A stretch of DNA of 64,000 nt from Hydrogenophaga sp. (GTDB lineage Bacteria > Pseudomonadota > Gammaproteobacteria > Burkholderiales > Burkholderiaceae_C). A program made the position numbers and the translations under genes. The stretch spans positions 1 to 64,000 of the forward strand of contig JAGKSX010000003.1 in NCBI GenBank assembly GCA_018993155.1. The letters are read 5' to 3'. The notes under the pieces were generated by a model. That model was given only the letters and a program-made list of their open reading frames with translations. It was not told where the DNA came from and made no database searches. This document shows, one piece after another, positions 44,619-53,796 of the stretch; position 1 is the first letter of the stretch; every line of letters begins with the position of its first letter.

Positions 44619-45707
44619 TCAAGGTGGTGAACTGCCCTGGCTGGCCACTAGGGGCAGCAGGCCGCGCAGCCGCGTGCGCCGTTCTTCCTTGGGCAGCGCG
44701 GCCAGGGCGCGCACCGCATCATAGAACCGGGCGAAGTCGCGCCCTTCGCGCTCGAACAGGGCCTCGAAGGCCGGGACCAGGCCGTCGTAGGCCGCCTGGG
44801 CCGCGAAGCTGGCGTTGTTGGCCTGGGCCACGAAGGGGTCGTAGCCGGCGAAGCCGCCCCAGCCGCGCTTGAGGTCCTGGTAGCTGCGGTGGAAGCCAGT
44901 CATGGCGGTGGCCTTGCGCTGCGCCTTCTCGGCGTCGTCGATCGTGGTGTCCCGGTAGATGTCCTGCAATTGCTGGCGCACGGAGAAGGTGAGCGAGCGG
45001 AAGGCGCGCCGGCGCTGGTCGAACACCGCGTAGTCGGTGCGCGCCTGCTCACCGGCCTGGGTCGCCAGCCAGCGCGCACCGCCCAGCCGCTCCACGCTGG
45101 TGGCGAAAGCCTCGTTGAACTCGGTGTCGCCCCGGGCATAGGCCACCTGGTGCGCGAGTTCGTGGAAGACGATGCGGGCCAGTTCGCCTTCCGGGTAGCC
45201 GATGAAGGTGTTGAGCAAGGGGTCGCCGCCGGCCCAGTTCATCCAGCCCAGGGTGGAGTAGGCGGGCACGGGGTAGACCACGACCTCCAGATCGGCGGGC
45301 AGGGTGCGGGCGAAGGCGCGCGCGTCGGCCTCGTCGAAGTAGCCCCGGTAGCCCACGCAGCCGGCGACCGGGAAACACCAGGTCTGCAGCGTGAGCGAGA
45401 GCGCGGGCGCGGCGACCACGTTGTAGACCGCGGCGCGGCGCTGCAGGTCGGCGTAGCGGTGGTAGCTGGCGTTGTCGGGCAGGGCGAGCTCGGTGACGGC
45501 GAAGGCGCGGATGCGCCGGGCCAGCGCCAGCCGTTCCTTGAGGCGCTCCGGCGCCTGGGCGTCGGCCAGCCAGTCGTCCACCGGACGCGCGGCCTGCATC
45601 AGCCGCAGGTGGCCGGTGACCGACTGCCAGTAATAGCCCACCCCGGTGGTGCTGGCGCAGCCCGCGCCCAGCAGGGCGAGGGCCATGAGCGCCAGGCCAC
45701 GCCGCAT
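44619..45707 (-). CDS. Putative zinc aminopeptidase lipoprotein
   Basis: The 362-residue protein has a lipobox (LGAGC, Cys17) and a zinc protease motif HELAHQ at 182-187, with a likely third ligand Glu199 in FNEAFATS. It matches the predicted aminopeptidase family (PF10023-like) with YYWQSVTGHLRLMQAARPVDDWL near the start. No experimental substrate is known to me. It starts within the stop of the upstream molybdopterin oxidoreductase gene (TGATG), so the two are translated in a coupled way though unrelated in function. Confidence 0.85.
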   Translation of the reverse strand: MRRGLALMALALLGAGCASTTGVGYYWQSVTGHLRLMQAARPVDDWLADAQAPERLKERLALARRIRAFAVTELALPDNASYHRYADLQRRAAVYNVVAAPALSLTLQTWCFPVAGCVGYRGYFDEADARAFARTLPADLEVVVYPVPAYSTLGWMNWAGGDPLLNTFIGYPEGELARIVFHELAHQVAYARGDTEFNEAFATSVERLGGARWLATQAGEQARTDYAVFDQRRRAFRSLTFSVRQQLQDIYRDTTIDDAEKAQRKATAMTGFHRSYQDLKRGWGGFAGYDPFVAQANNASFAAQAAYDGLVPAFEALFEREGRDFARFYDAVRALAALPKEERRTRLRGLLPLVASQGSSPP

Positions 45708-47773
45708 CAGGCGCCCTCGGGCAGGGTCGCCACTTCGACCAGGCAGTCGTAGAACACCGGGCCGCCGCCCATGTCGGTGAGGCGCTGGCTCGTGACCTGG
45801 TTGACGTTGGTGCCGAAGGGGCCGAGCTTGCGCCACCAGATGCCCAGGCCGTTGACCACGCCGGGGCGGGCCCGCTTGGACACGCTGGCCTTGCAGCGGT
45901 ATTCGCCGCGCTGGTTGAACACGCGCACCATCTGGCCGCTGGCGATGCCGCGCGCGGCGGCGTCGTCGGCGTGGATTTCCAGCAGAGGCTCGCCCTCGAT
46001 GTCGCGCAGGCTGGTCACGTTGACGAAGCTGGAGTTGAGGAAGTTGCGCGCGGGCGGCGAGATCATGGCGAGCGGGAACTGGGTCGAGCTGCCAAAGGCC
46101 TCGAAGTTGGGCAGGTGGTCGGGCAGGCCGTCCTCCCCCTTGGCGGCCAGCCGCGCGCTGTGGAACTCGCAGCGGCCCGAGGCGGTGGGGAATTGCCCAT
46201 CGGCAAACGGGGCTTCGGGCAGGTTCAGCGTGGCAAAGCCTTGGTCCAGCAGCTGCTGGAAGTCCACCGCGTCGCCGAAGGCGGTGCGGCACAGCGTGAG
46301 GTCGTCGTCGGCGAAACACGGCTCGTCGAAGCCCAGGCGCGCGGCCAGCGCGCGAAAGATGTCGGTGTTGGTGCGGGCCTGGCCGACCGGAGCGATGGCG
46401 GGCCGGTTGAGCAGCACGTCGGTGTGGCCGTAGCTGGTGTGGATGTCCCAGTGCTCCAGCTGCGTGGTGGCCGGCAGGATGTAGTCGGCGAGGTCGGCGG
46501 TGTCGGTCTGGAAATGCTCCAGCACCACCGTGAACAGGTCTTCGCGCTCGAAGCCCTGCACCACCTTGCCGGATTCCGGCGCCACCGCCACCGGGTTGCT
46601 GTTGTAGACGATCACGGCCTCGACCTTCGGGCCGAAGCCGGGCGAGGTCTCGCGCAGCAGGTCATCGCCGATGGTGCTCATGTTGATCGTGCGCGCCGCG
46701 CGCCCGGCCAGCAGGTCGGGCCGCTGCAAGGCCGCGCGCTGCACGGGGAAGTGGCCCGAGGCCGAGAGCAGAAGGCCCCCGGCCGGGTCGCGCCAGGCGC
46801 CCACCAGGGCGGGGAGGCAGGCAATGGCGCGCACCGCGTTGCCGCCGCCGCGCACGCGCTGCATGCCGTAGTTCAGGCGGATCGCGGCCGGTTTCGTGGT
46901 GCCGTAGGCGCGCGCCAGGTCCACGATCTGCTGCACCGGCACGCCGCAGACCTCGGCGGCGCGTTCGGGCGGCCATTGCAGGGCGCGCTCGCGCAGGCCT
47001 TCCCAACCCAGGGTGTGGTGCTCGATGTAGTCGTGGTCCAGCCAGCCGTGGGTGATGAGCTGGTGCATCAGCGCCAGGGCCAGCGCGGCGTCGGTGCCGG
47101 GGCGCAGGGCGATATGTTCGTGGCACTTGTCGGCCGTTTCGGTGCGGCGCGGGTCGATGCAGACCAGGCGAGCGCCCTCGCGCTTGGCCTGTTGCGCCAG
47201 CCGCCAGAAGTGCAGGTTGCTGCCGATCGAGTTGCTGCCCCAGATCAGGATCAGCTTGGAGCGCGCGAAATGCTCGACCTTCATGCCGACCTTGCCGCCC
47301 AGCGTCTGCACCAGGGCCTCGCCGCCGGCGGAGGCGCAGATCGTGCGGTCCAGCAGGGACGCTCCCAGGCGGTGGAAGAAGCGCCCAGCCATGGCCTCGC
47401 CTTGCACCAGGCCCATGGTGCCGGCGTAGCTGTAGGGCAGGATGGCCTGCGGGTCGCGCGCGGCGATGGCTTTGAGCCGTTGCGCGATGTCATCGAGCGC
47501 TTCGTCCCAGCCCACGGGCTCGAAGCGGCCGCTGCCCTTGGGGCCGCGGCGCTTGAGCGGCGTGAGCAGGCGCTCGGGGTGGTAGCTGCGCTCGGCGTAG
47601 CGCGAGACCTTGGTGCACAGGGCGCCGTCGGTGTGGCGGTGCGCCGGGTTGCCCTGCACGCGCAGGGCCACGCCGTTCTCCACCGTGGTGACCAGGGCGC
47701 AGGTGTCGGGGCAGTCGTGCGGGCAGGCGCCACGCACCTGTTGCGGTTCCGGGGTGGGGGTGAGGGGTGTCAT
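45707..47773 (-). CDS. Molybdopterin oxidoreductase, DMSO reductase family
   Basis: The 688-residue enzyme has an N-terminal [4Fe-4S] site (CPHDCPDTC with Cys17, Cys21, Cys25, and Cys53), a bis-MGD-binding core (GSNSIGSNLHFWRLAQQAKREG, YNSNPVAVAPESGKVVQG) and a C-terminal molydop-binding domain (RVFNQRGEYRCKASVS). It has no Tat signal, so it is cytosolic, and no separate subunit genes adjoin. Formate dehydrogenase-like or nitrate reductase-like substrate cannot be settled. The ATG at 47773 gives a standard N-terminus. Confidence 0.9.
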   Translation of the reverse strand: MTPLTPTPEPQQVRGACPHDCPDTCALVTTVENGVALRVQGNPAHRHTDGALCTKVSRYAERSYHPERLLTPLKRRGPKGSGRFEPVGWDEALDDIAQRLKAIAARDPQAILPYSYAGTMGLVQGEAMAGRFFHRLGASLLDRTICASAGGEALVQTLGGKVGMKVEHFARSKLILIWGSNSIGSNLHFWRLAQQAKREGARLVCIDPRRTETADKCHEHIALRPGTDAALALALMHQLITHGWLDHDYIEHHTLGWEGLRERALQWPPERAAEVCGVPVQQIVDLARAYGTTKPAAIRLNYGMQRVRGGGNAVRAIACLPALVGAWRDPAGGLLLSASGHFPVQRAALQRPDLLAGRAARTINMSTIGDDLLRETSPGFGPKVEAVIVYNSNPVAVAPESGKVVQGFEREDLFTVVLEHFQTDTADLADYILPATTQLEHWDIHTSYGHTDVLLNRPAIAPVGQARTNTDIFRALAARLGFDEPCFADDDLTLCRTAFGDAVDFQQLLDQGFATLNLPEAPFADGQFPTASGRCEFHSARLAAKGEDGLPDHLPNFEAFGSSTQFPLAMISPPARNFLNSSFVNVTSLRDIEGEPLLEIHADDAAARGIASGQMVRVFNQRGEYRCKASVSKRARPGVVNGLGIWWRKLGPFGTNVNQVTSQRLTDMGGGPVFYDCLVEVATLPEGA

Positions 47774-47955
47774 GGGGCGATGGTGTGGCAGCCGTTCATG
47801 ATATTCGCGCCCCCATGTCCTTGCCGGTCGCGCTTGCGTGCACTCGCTCACGCGGCCCCCGTTCATCGGCGACGAAATGCAGGCCGAAAGCCTTACTTTT
47901 GCCGGAGATTTGGCCTACGCTGCGGAACACATCCACGCGGTTGGGGGAACGTATC

Positions 47956-49107
47956 ATGCGACGCAGAGACATGCTTGGACACGCGGGCCGCCTGGCCCTC
48001 TGGCCCACCCTGGGCGGGGTGGCGCTCGCCGCCCGGGCGCAGTCGGTGGGCATCAGCGACACCCGCATCGTGCTCGGGCAATCGGCCCCGTTCAGCGGGG
48101 CGTCCGAACAACTGGGCCTGCAGTTCCACTTGGGCGCGCAGTTGTTTTTCGAGGCCCTGAACCAGAAGGGCGGGGTCCAGGGCCGGCGCATCGAGTTGCG
48201 GCGCCTGGACGATGGGGACGATCCCGATCGTTGCGCGGCCAACACCCGGCAATTCCTGGGCGAAGGCGTGTTCGCGCTGTTCGGCTACATCGGCACACTC
48301 ACCAGCGCGGCGGCCCTGCCCCTGGCCACCGAAGCGAAGCTGCCGTTCTTCGCGCCCGCCAGCGGGGCCGAAGCCTTGCGCGTGCCCTTCAACCGCTATG
48401 CCATCCACGTGCGCGCCTCCTACCAGGACGAGACCGCCGCCATCGTGCGCCAGATCACCGGCACCGGCATCAAGAAGATCGCCGTGTTCCATCAGAACGA
48501 TGCCTATGGCAAAGCCGGTCTGGAGGGCGTGGCGCGCGCGCTTCAGGCGCAGAACCTGTCGCCCGTGGGGCTGGGCACCGTCGAACGCCATTCGGTGGAT
48601 GTGGCGAAAGCGGTCGACGAGATCCTGGCCCAGCGGCCCGAGGCCATCGTGCAGATCGGTGTCTACAAGGCCTGTGCGGTCTTCGTCCGCCTGGCGCGCA
48701 GCCGGGGCTACACCGGCAACTTCTACAACGTCTCCATGGTCGGCACGCAGGCCCTGCTCGATGAACTCGGCGCAATGGCCAAAGGCGTGCTGGTCAGTCA
48801 GGTCATGCCCTTTCCCTACACGCCGGTCACGCCCCTGGCCAGCGAATACCTCGCCGCGGTGAAGGCGCGGCCGGGCCTGGTGCCGAACCATTCCAGCATG
48901 GAGGGCTACGTCGCGGGCAAGGTGTTCACCGAGGCCGCGCAGCGTGCCGGGCGCAGCCTCACCCGAGAAGGCTTCATCAACGCCGTCGAGGGCATGCGCA
49001 ACCTCGACCTCGGCGGTTTTCCCGTCGACTTCGGGCCCAACAAGCACACCGGCTCGCGCTTCGTCGAGATGACCCTGCTCACCGAAGACGGTCGCGTCCG
49101 GCGCTGA
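47956..49107 (+). CDS. ABC transporter substrate-binding protein, branched-chain amino acid type
   Basis: The 383-residue periplasmic binding protein has an N-terminal export signal with RRRDMLGHAGRLAL (Tat-like) ending near ARAQS. The Peripla_BP_6 fold follows: LGQSAPFSGASEQLG, LRRLDDGDDPDRCAANTRQFL, FGYIGTLTSAAALP and KIAVFHQNDAYGKAG. No permease or ATPase genes of this transporter are adjacent, so it is an orphan receptor. Ligand is probably an aromatic or amino acid-like compound, by family. A GC-rich hairpin follows its stop. Confidence 0.9.
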   Translation: MRRRDMLGHAGRLALWPTLGGVALAARAQSVGISDTRIVLGQSAPFSGASEQLGLQFHLGAQLFFEALNQKGGVQGRRIELRRLDDGDDPDRCAANTRQFLGEGVFALFGYIGTLTSAAALPLATEAKLPFFAPASGAEALRVPFNRYAIHVRASYQDETAAIVRQITGTGIKKIAVFHQNDAYGKAGLEGVARALQAQNLSPVGLGTVERHSVDVAKAVDEILAQRPEAIVQIGVYKACAVFVRLARSRGYTGNFYNVSMVGTQALLDELGAMAKGVLVSQVMPFPYTPVTPLASEYLAAVKARPGLVPNHSSMEGYVAGKVFTEAAQRAGRSLTREGFINAVEGMRNLDLGGFPVDFGPNKHTGSRFVEMTLLTEDGRVRR

Positions 49108-49110
49108 GCT

Positions 49111-49131
49111 GGCCAGGGGATCCCCCTGGCC
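49111..49131 (+). terminator. Perfect hairpin after the binding-protein gene
   Basis: GGCCAGGGG and CCCCTGGCC flank ATC, three bases after the stop codon. There is no T-run, so termination is likely only partial or rho-assisted. Confidence 0.5.
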
Positions 49132-49228
49132 GCGCTCGGTTGTCGCGCCGGGGGCTATCGTGGTCGCCTGCCTTGGGTACCATGGCCCCTTTGAACAGGT
49201 GCCCCGAGGGGTATCGAGAGGGTTCCCC

Positions 49229-50446
49229 ATGAAGCTGATTGATTCCATCCTGACCCAGGCGGCCAGCATTGCCGCCGTGCGACGCGACATCCACGCCCAC
49301 CCCGAGCTCTGTTTCCAGGAAGTGCGCACCGCTGACGTGGTGGCGCAGAAACTCACCGACTGGGGCTTTCCGGTGCACCGGGGCCTGGGCACCACCGGCG
49401 TGGTGGGCATCGTGCACGGCCGCGACGGCGGCCAAAGCGGGCGCGCCATCGGCCTGCGCGCCGACATGGACGCCCTGCCCATGCAGGAGCACAACACCTT
49501 CGCGCACGCCAGCCAGCACGCCGGCAAGATGCACGCCTGCGGCCACGACGGCCACGTCGCCATGCTGCTGGCCGCGGCGCAGCATTTCGCGAAGCACCGC
49601 AACTTCGACGGCACGGTCTACCTGATCTTCCAGCCGGCCGAAGAGGGCGGCGGCGGCGCGCGCGAGATGATCAAGGACGGGCTGTTCGAGCAGTTCCCGG
49701 TCGAGGCCGTGTTCGGCATGCACAACTGGCCCGGCCTGCCCGTGGGGACCTTCGCCGCGAGTGCGGGCCCGGTGATGGCGTCGAGCAACGAGTTCCACAT
49801 CGTCATCCGTGGCAAGGGCGCGCACGCCGCGCTGCCTCACAACGGCATCGACCCGGTGCCCGTGGCCTGCCAGATGGTGCAGGCTTTCCAGACCATCATC
49901 ACGCGCAACAAGAAGCCGGTGGACGCCGGCGTGATCTCGGTCACCATGATCCACACCGGCGAGGCCACCAACGTGGTGCCCGACAGCTGCGAGATCCAGG
50001 GCACCGTGCGCACCTTCACCTACGAGGTGCTCGACCTGATCGAGCGCCGCATGCAGGAGATCGCCGAGCACACCTGCGCGGCCTTCGGCGCCACGGTGGA
50101 ATTCAAGTTCCATCGCAACTACCCGCCCACCATCAACCACCCCGCCGAGACCGCGTTCGCGCGCGAGGTGATGGCCGAGATCGTCGGCGCGGACCACGTG
50201 CTGGAGCAGGAGCCCACCATGGGCGCGGAAGACTTCGCCTACATGCTGCAGGAAAAGCCGGGCTGCTACGCCTTCATCGCCAACGGCGACGGCGCGCACC
50301 GCGAGATGGGCCACGGCGGCGGGCCCTGCATGCTGCACAACCCCAGCTACGACTTCAACGACGACCTGATCCCGCTGGGGGCGACCTTCTGGGTTCGGCT
50401 GGCCGAAAAATGGCTGGGCCAGCCGCGCACCGGGGGTGCCGCTTGA
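49229..50446 (+). CDS. M20 family amidohydrolase, HipO-like
   Basis: The 405-residue metallo-hydrolase removes acyl groups from N-acyl amino acids such as hippurate. Typical motifs are RRDIHAHPELCFQE, GLRADMDALPMQE, MHACGHDGHVAMLLAAA, FQPAEEGGGGAREMI and the C-terminal MGAEDFAYM. The central lid domain has KGAHAALPHNGIDP. The ATG at 49229 is favoured over the GTG or ATG at 49160. The next gene starts in its stop codon, so both hydrolases are cotranscribed. Confidence 0.92.
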   Translation: MKLIDSILTQAASIAAVRRDIHAHPELCFQEVRTADVVAQKLTDWGFPVHRGLGTTGVVGIVHGRDGGQSGRAIGLRADMDALPMQEHNTFAHASQHAGKMHACGHDGHVAMLLAAAQHFAKHRNFDGTVYLIFQPAEEGGGGAREMIKDGLFEQFPVEAVFGMHNWPGLPVGTFAASAGPVMASSNEFHIVIRGKGAHAALPHNGIDPVPVACQMVQAFQTIITRNKKPVDAGVISVTMIHTGEATNVVPDSCEIQGTVRTFTYEVLDLIERRMQEIAEHTCAAFGATVEFKFHRNYPPTINHPAETAFAREVMAEIVGADHVLEQEPTMGAEDFAYMLQEKPGCYAFIANGDGAHREMGHGGGPCMLHNPSYDFNDDLIPLGATFWVRLAEKWLGQPRTGGAA

Positions 50447-51549
50447 TCTCGCCGCAAGACGCTTTTTCCCCTTCCTACGCCCGGGCCCGGGTGCGGTTTC
50501 TCGAAGGCGCGGCGGCCGCTGGCATGGCCATCACCAGCCACAACCACCCGCTGCCCGGCCGCGACGGCGAGACGCTGGCGATGGACGTGGCGCTGGACGG
50601 CTCGCCCGACGCCGAGCGGCTGTTGATCGTCAGCAGCGCCTGCCATGGTGTCGAGGGCTATTGCGGTTCGGGCGTGCAGGTGTTCGCCGCGCACGACGCC
50701 GACTGGCGCGAACACGCGCGCTTGGCCGGCGTGGCCGTGCTCTACATCCACGCGCTCAACCCGCACGGCTTCTCGTGGGTGCGCCGCGTGACGAACGAGA
50801 ACGTCGACCTCAATCGCAACTTCCAGGACTTCAGCCAGCCCCTGCCGCAGAACCCGGCCTACGCCGAGCTGCACCGTCTGCTGCTGCCCACGCAGTGGCC
50901 GCCGACGCCGGAGAACGAGGCCGCGATCCAGGCCTGGATCGCCCAGCACGGCCTGCCGCGTTTCCAGGCGGCGGTGACGCAGGGCCAGCATGCGTTCGCC
51001 GACGGCCTGTTCTTTGGCGGCACCGCCGCGACCTGGAGCAACCAGACGCTGCGCGCGGTGCTGCGCCGGCACGGCCGCCAGGCCCGGCGCCTCGGATGGA
51101 TCGACCTGCACACCGGCCTGGGGCCCTCGGGCCTGGGCGAGCGCATCTTCGCGTGCGCCGACGACGCGGCGGCGCTTCAGCGCGCCCGGGCCTGGTGGGG
51201 CGGCGGCGGCAAGACCCCGGTGACCTCCATCTACGACGGCTCGTCCACCTCGGCCCTGCTCACGGGCCTGATGTGGTGTTCGGCGTACGAAGAGTGCCCG
51301 CAGGCGGAGTACACCGGCATCGCCATGGAGTACGGCACGGTGCCAGTCACCGAGGTGATCGACGCGCTGCGCGGCGACCACTGGCAGCACCTCCATCCGG
51401 AGGCTCCGGCTGAATTGCGCGCTGCGATCAAGGCGCGCACGCTGGCCGCGTTCTACGTGGACACCGACGAGTGGAAGGCGCAGATTGTCGCGCAGGCGCG
51501 GCAGGCCCTGTTCCAGGCCGTGGATGGCTTGTCTTCGGCTGGACGCTGA
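50443..51549 (+). CDS. M14-like metallopeptidase (DUF2817)
   Basis: The 368-residue protein belongs to DUF2817, related to M14 carboxypeptidases. Likely zinc and active-site motifs are SSACHGVEGYCG, NENVDLNRNFQDF, WIDLHTGLG and the C-terminal GIAMEYGT with the catalytic Glu. The TTG at 50443 overlaps the preceding stop (TTGA) and is the only start that fits this coupling. It may degrade peptides or amide-linked compounds together with the M20 enzyme upstream. Confidence 0.87.
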   Translation: MISPQDAFSPSYARARVRFLEGAAAAGMAITSHNHPLPGRDGETLAMDVALDGSPDAERLLIVSSACHGVEGYCGSGVQVFAAHDADWREHARLAGVAVLYIHALNPHGFSWVRRVTNENVDLNRNFQDFSQPLPQNPAYAELHRLLLPTQWPPTPENEAAIQAWIAQHGLPRFQAAVTQGQHAFADGLFFGGTAATWSNQTLRAVLRRHGRQARRLGWIDLHTGLGPSGLGERIFACADDAAALQRARAWWGGGGKTPVTSIYDGSSTSALLTGLMWCSAYEECPQAEYTGIAMEYGTVPVTEVIDALRGDHWQHLHPEAPAELRAAIKARTLAAFYVDTDEWKAQIVAQARQALFQAVDGLSSAGR

Positions 51550-51611
51550 ACCGACCCCGTTATGAAGCCACTGCTGCGTCAGGCACTGTTGCCTGCAATG
51601 CAAGTGAATTG

Positions 51612-52295
51612 ATGAACCACAGCATTTCTCCCAATTCCCGCATGGAGTTGGGTTTTCCTTCTGAAGAAAGCGACGAGGGTGTTACAGCCGTCTTCTACAA
51701 CTTGGCCGAAGCATGGCGCAATGAAAATTATCGGCATATCCGCGAATTTGAGACGCAGCTGCGGCGGGCGAGCGCCGAGGATTTCAGTGGCTATCTGAAC
51801 GCCAAGTTGAAATTGAACACGGAAGAGCGATGTGAAGCTCTGGAAGGGTTGATCAAATATTGTGAGGTGGCGGCATGCCGTGTCGCTGGGCCTACCGATG
51901 ATCAAGATCACCATCTGATGCACCCATCCGCCCAATCTGGTGGGGAGGAGGTTGTCTATGTGCCCAACATTTTTGTGATTTCAGAAGACATCAGAGGCGA
52001 CACAACGGAGTCCGATGACAGCCACAACGTGCGGCCACTTGATGATGTTGGAGAGGGAGAATCCCAGGATGGAGGATGGAGCGAGCTGTCAACGAGTGGG
52101 CCGTTGTGCACATTCTTGAGGCGCCTCAAGGACGTCAACACACCCGAAGAACTCGCAGTCCTCTTCAACGCCATTCAAGAAATTGACGGGCCATCTGAAC
52201 AGAGTGTGGCGGCTGATGCATGGACGCGTCGAAGCGACGATCTGAATTCTTTCAAGAAACCCTACATGCTCGGCATGAAGCGGGAAAGACCGTAG
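51612..52295 (+). CDS. Uncharacterised AT-richer orphan protein
   Basis: I do not recognise this 227-residue protein. Its DNA is visibly less GC-rich than its neighbours, with codons such as AAA, ATT, TTG and GAA used freely, which suggests recent transfer. It is acidic in the middle (SEDIRGDTTESDDSHNVRPLDDVGEGE), without signal peptide or membrane segment. The C-terminus has FLRRLKDVNTPEELAVLFNAIQEID and ends basic (GMKRERP). The frame is open upstream, but the ATG at 51612 begins where base composition changes. It may be an effector, toxin or phage remnant; none is supported. Confidence 0.55.
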   Translation: MNHSISPNSRMELGFPSEESDEGVTAVFYNLAEAWRNENYRHIREFETQLRRASAEDFSGYLNAKLKLNTEERCEALEGLIKYCEVAACRVAGPTDDQDHHLMHPSAQSGGEEVVYVPNIFVISEDIRGDTTESDDSHNVRPLDDVGEGESQDGGWSELSTSGPLCTFLRRLKDVNTPEELAVLFNAIQEIDGPSEQSVAADAWTRRSDDLNSFKKPYMLGMKRERP

Positions 52296-52328
52296 GAAAT
52301 GACTGACGATGCGGGAGCGTGAGCGTTT

Positions 52329-53102
52329 TCAGTTCTCCAAAGCCACCCGCGCCGACGCGACGTACAGGCGCTCCATCGCGTCCTGCGGCTCGATCGATGC
52401 CGCGCGGTCGAGCAGCCGGTTCGCCTCGGGCAGCGCGTCGATGCCTTCCAGCATGACCATGCCGTTGGCGTACTCGGTCAGCGTCACGACCGAGTCCGGG
52501 TTGAGCGCCATCGCCTTCTGGTACAGCGCCAAGCCGGTTGCCTTGTTGGCGCCATAGGTCATGCCACCCACCATGCTGCCCACCTTGTCGATCACCTCGG
52601 CGTGGAACGATGCGAGCGCAAGATGGGCATCTGCGTGGTGCGGGCAGCGCGCGATGGCGGTCTCCAGTGCATGGCGGATGCGCACGCCCAGGCCCTGCGT
52701 GAGCGCCTTGGCCACGCTGATGCCCTGGCTGTAGCGCCCCAGCGCGTAGGCCTGCCAGTACCAGGCCCCGGTGTGGTCGGCCTGCCGGCGCTGCAGGGCT
52801 TCGGCCCGAGCCGCAGCCTCGAGCAGCAGGTCCTGGCGGACCTGCTCGCGCGCCTCCAGGTAGTTGGCATAGATGCAGGTCGCCTTGTTGGCCACGTTCA
52901 TGCCCGCATCGCCCAAAGCCAGGCCGGCCTCGGCCGCGCGCTGGAACTCGCCGTTGTGAAACAGCACCCAGGCCTGCACCACGGCCGACTCCTCGGGCCA
53001 GGGTTCGGCATCGCCGCGGTGCAGCCGGCTCCAGAGCGCCTTGAGGCGGTCGGCGTCCAATGGGGTGTGGCCCGCGGAGGGAAAGGGTTTCCAATCGGCC
53101 AT
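52329..53102 (-). CDS. TPR-like hypothetical protein
   Basis: The 257-residue all-helical protein has degenerate tetratricopeptide-like repeats, for example VVQAWVLFHNGEFQRAAEAGLALG, HALETAIARCPHHADAHLALASFHAEVID and ALYQKAMALNPDSVVTLTEYANGM. It lacks a signal peptide. Comparable proteins occur in Comamonadaceae without known role. It lies 22 bases after the TetR gene stop on the same strand and could be cotranscribed with it. A scaffold role is inference from the fold. Confidence 0.75.
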   Translation of the reverse strand: MADWKPFPSAGHTPLDADRLKALWSRLHRGDAEPWPEESAVVQAWVLFHNGEFQRAAEAGLALGDAGMNVANKATCIYANYLEAREQVRQDLLLEAAARAEALQRRQADHTGAWYWQAYALGRYSQGISVAKALTQGLGVRIRHALETAIARCPHHADAHLALASFHAEVIDKVGSMVGGMTYGANKATGLALYQKAMALNPDSVVTLTEYANGMVMLEGIDALPEANRLLDRAASIEPQDAMERLYVASARVALEN

Positions 53103-53124
53103 GGTGGATTCTCCCGGGAGGTGT

Positions 53125-53784
53125 TCAGGACTGGGGACCGTAGGCGCCGGTGAGCGTCATGAGGTGTTGCCGCTGCGTGGCTTCCAGGTAGGGCGCCAGC
53201 AGGTTGAGCACGTGGTGTGCGCCGCGCAGCAGGGCCTGCTGCGCGTTGTCGGGCTCCAGGGCGTTGCGCGGGTCGCGCACGTACTCGAAGCTCAGCCAGT
53301 AGGTGAGCACCACCACCATGCTGGTGGCGGTGGGTTCGCTCTCGCGCGCGTCGATGCTCACCGCGCCGTGGCGGCTCATGCCGTCGAGCAGGTGGCGGAT
53401 CGCGCGCGACTTGTTTTTCAGCACGGTCTGGAAACGGGTTTCCAGCAGGCGGTTCTTCGACAGCAGGTCGTTGAGGTCGCGGTAGAGAAAGCGGTACTCC
53501 CAGATGATTTCGAACAGCGAGTGCAGGAAGAACCAGGCGTCCTCCACGTTGCGCACGCCTTCGCTGGCGCTGAGCAGCTCACCGAGCGAGCGTTCGTAGC
53601 GCTCGAACAGCGAGTTGATCAGCTCGTCCTTGGCCGGGTAGTGGTAATACAGGTTGCCCGGACTGATGCCGAGCTCGGCCGAGATCAGCGTGGTGGAGAC
53701 GTTGGGCTCGCCAAAGCGGTTGAACAGCTCCAGCGTCACCTCCAGGATGCGCTCGGCGGTGCGTCGCGGGGCTTTCTTGGCCAT
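53125..53784 (-). CDS. TetR-family transcriptional regulator
   Basis: The 219-residue regulator has an N-terminal helix-turn-helix (RILEVTLELFNRFGEPNVSTTLISAELGISPGNLYYHYPAKDELI) and a larger ligand-binding C-terminal domain with WFFLHSLFEIIWEYRFLYRDLNDLL. The ligand is unknown. It is 12 bases after the patatin gene on the same strand, so it probably belongs to one transcript patatin-tetR-TPR and may regulate it. Confidence 0.9.
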   Translation of the reverse strand: MAKKAPRRTAERILEVTLELFNRFGEPNVSTTLISAELGISPGNLYYHYPAKDELINSLFERYERSLGELLSASEGVRNVEDAWFFLHSLFEIIWEYRFLYRDLNDLLSKNRLLETRFQTVLKNKSRAIRHLLDGMSRHGAVSIDARESEPTATSMVVVLTYWLSFEYVRDPRNALEPDNAQQALLRGAHHVLNLLAPYLEATQRQHLMTLTGAYGPQS

Positions 53785-53796
53785 GGCGCGGCGCTT

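Noticed and set aside
52085..52100. CTGTCA half-site inside the orphan gene
   Set aside because: There is no matching TGACAG half, so it is only a chance hexamer.
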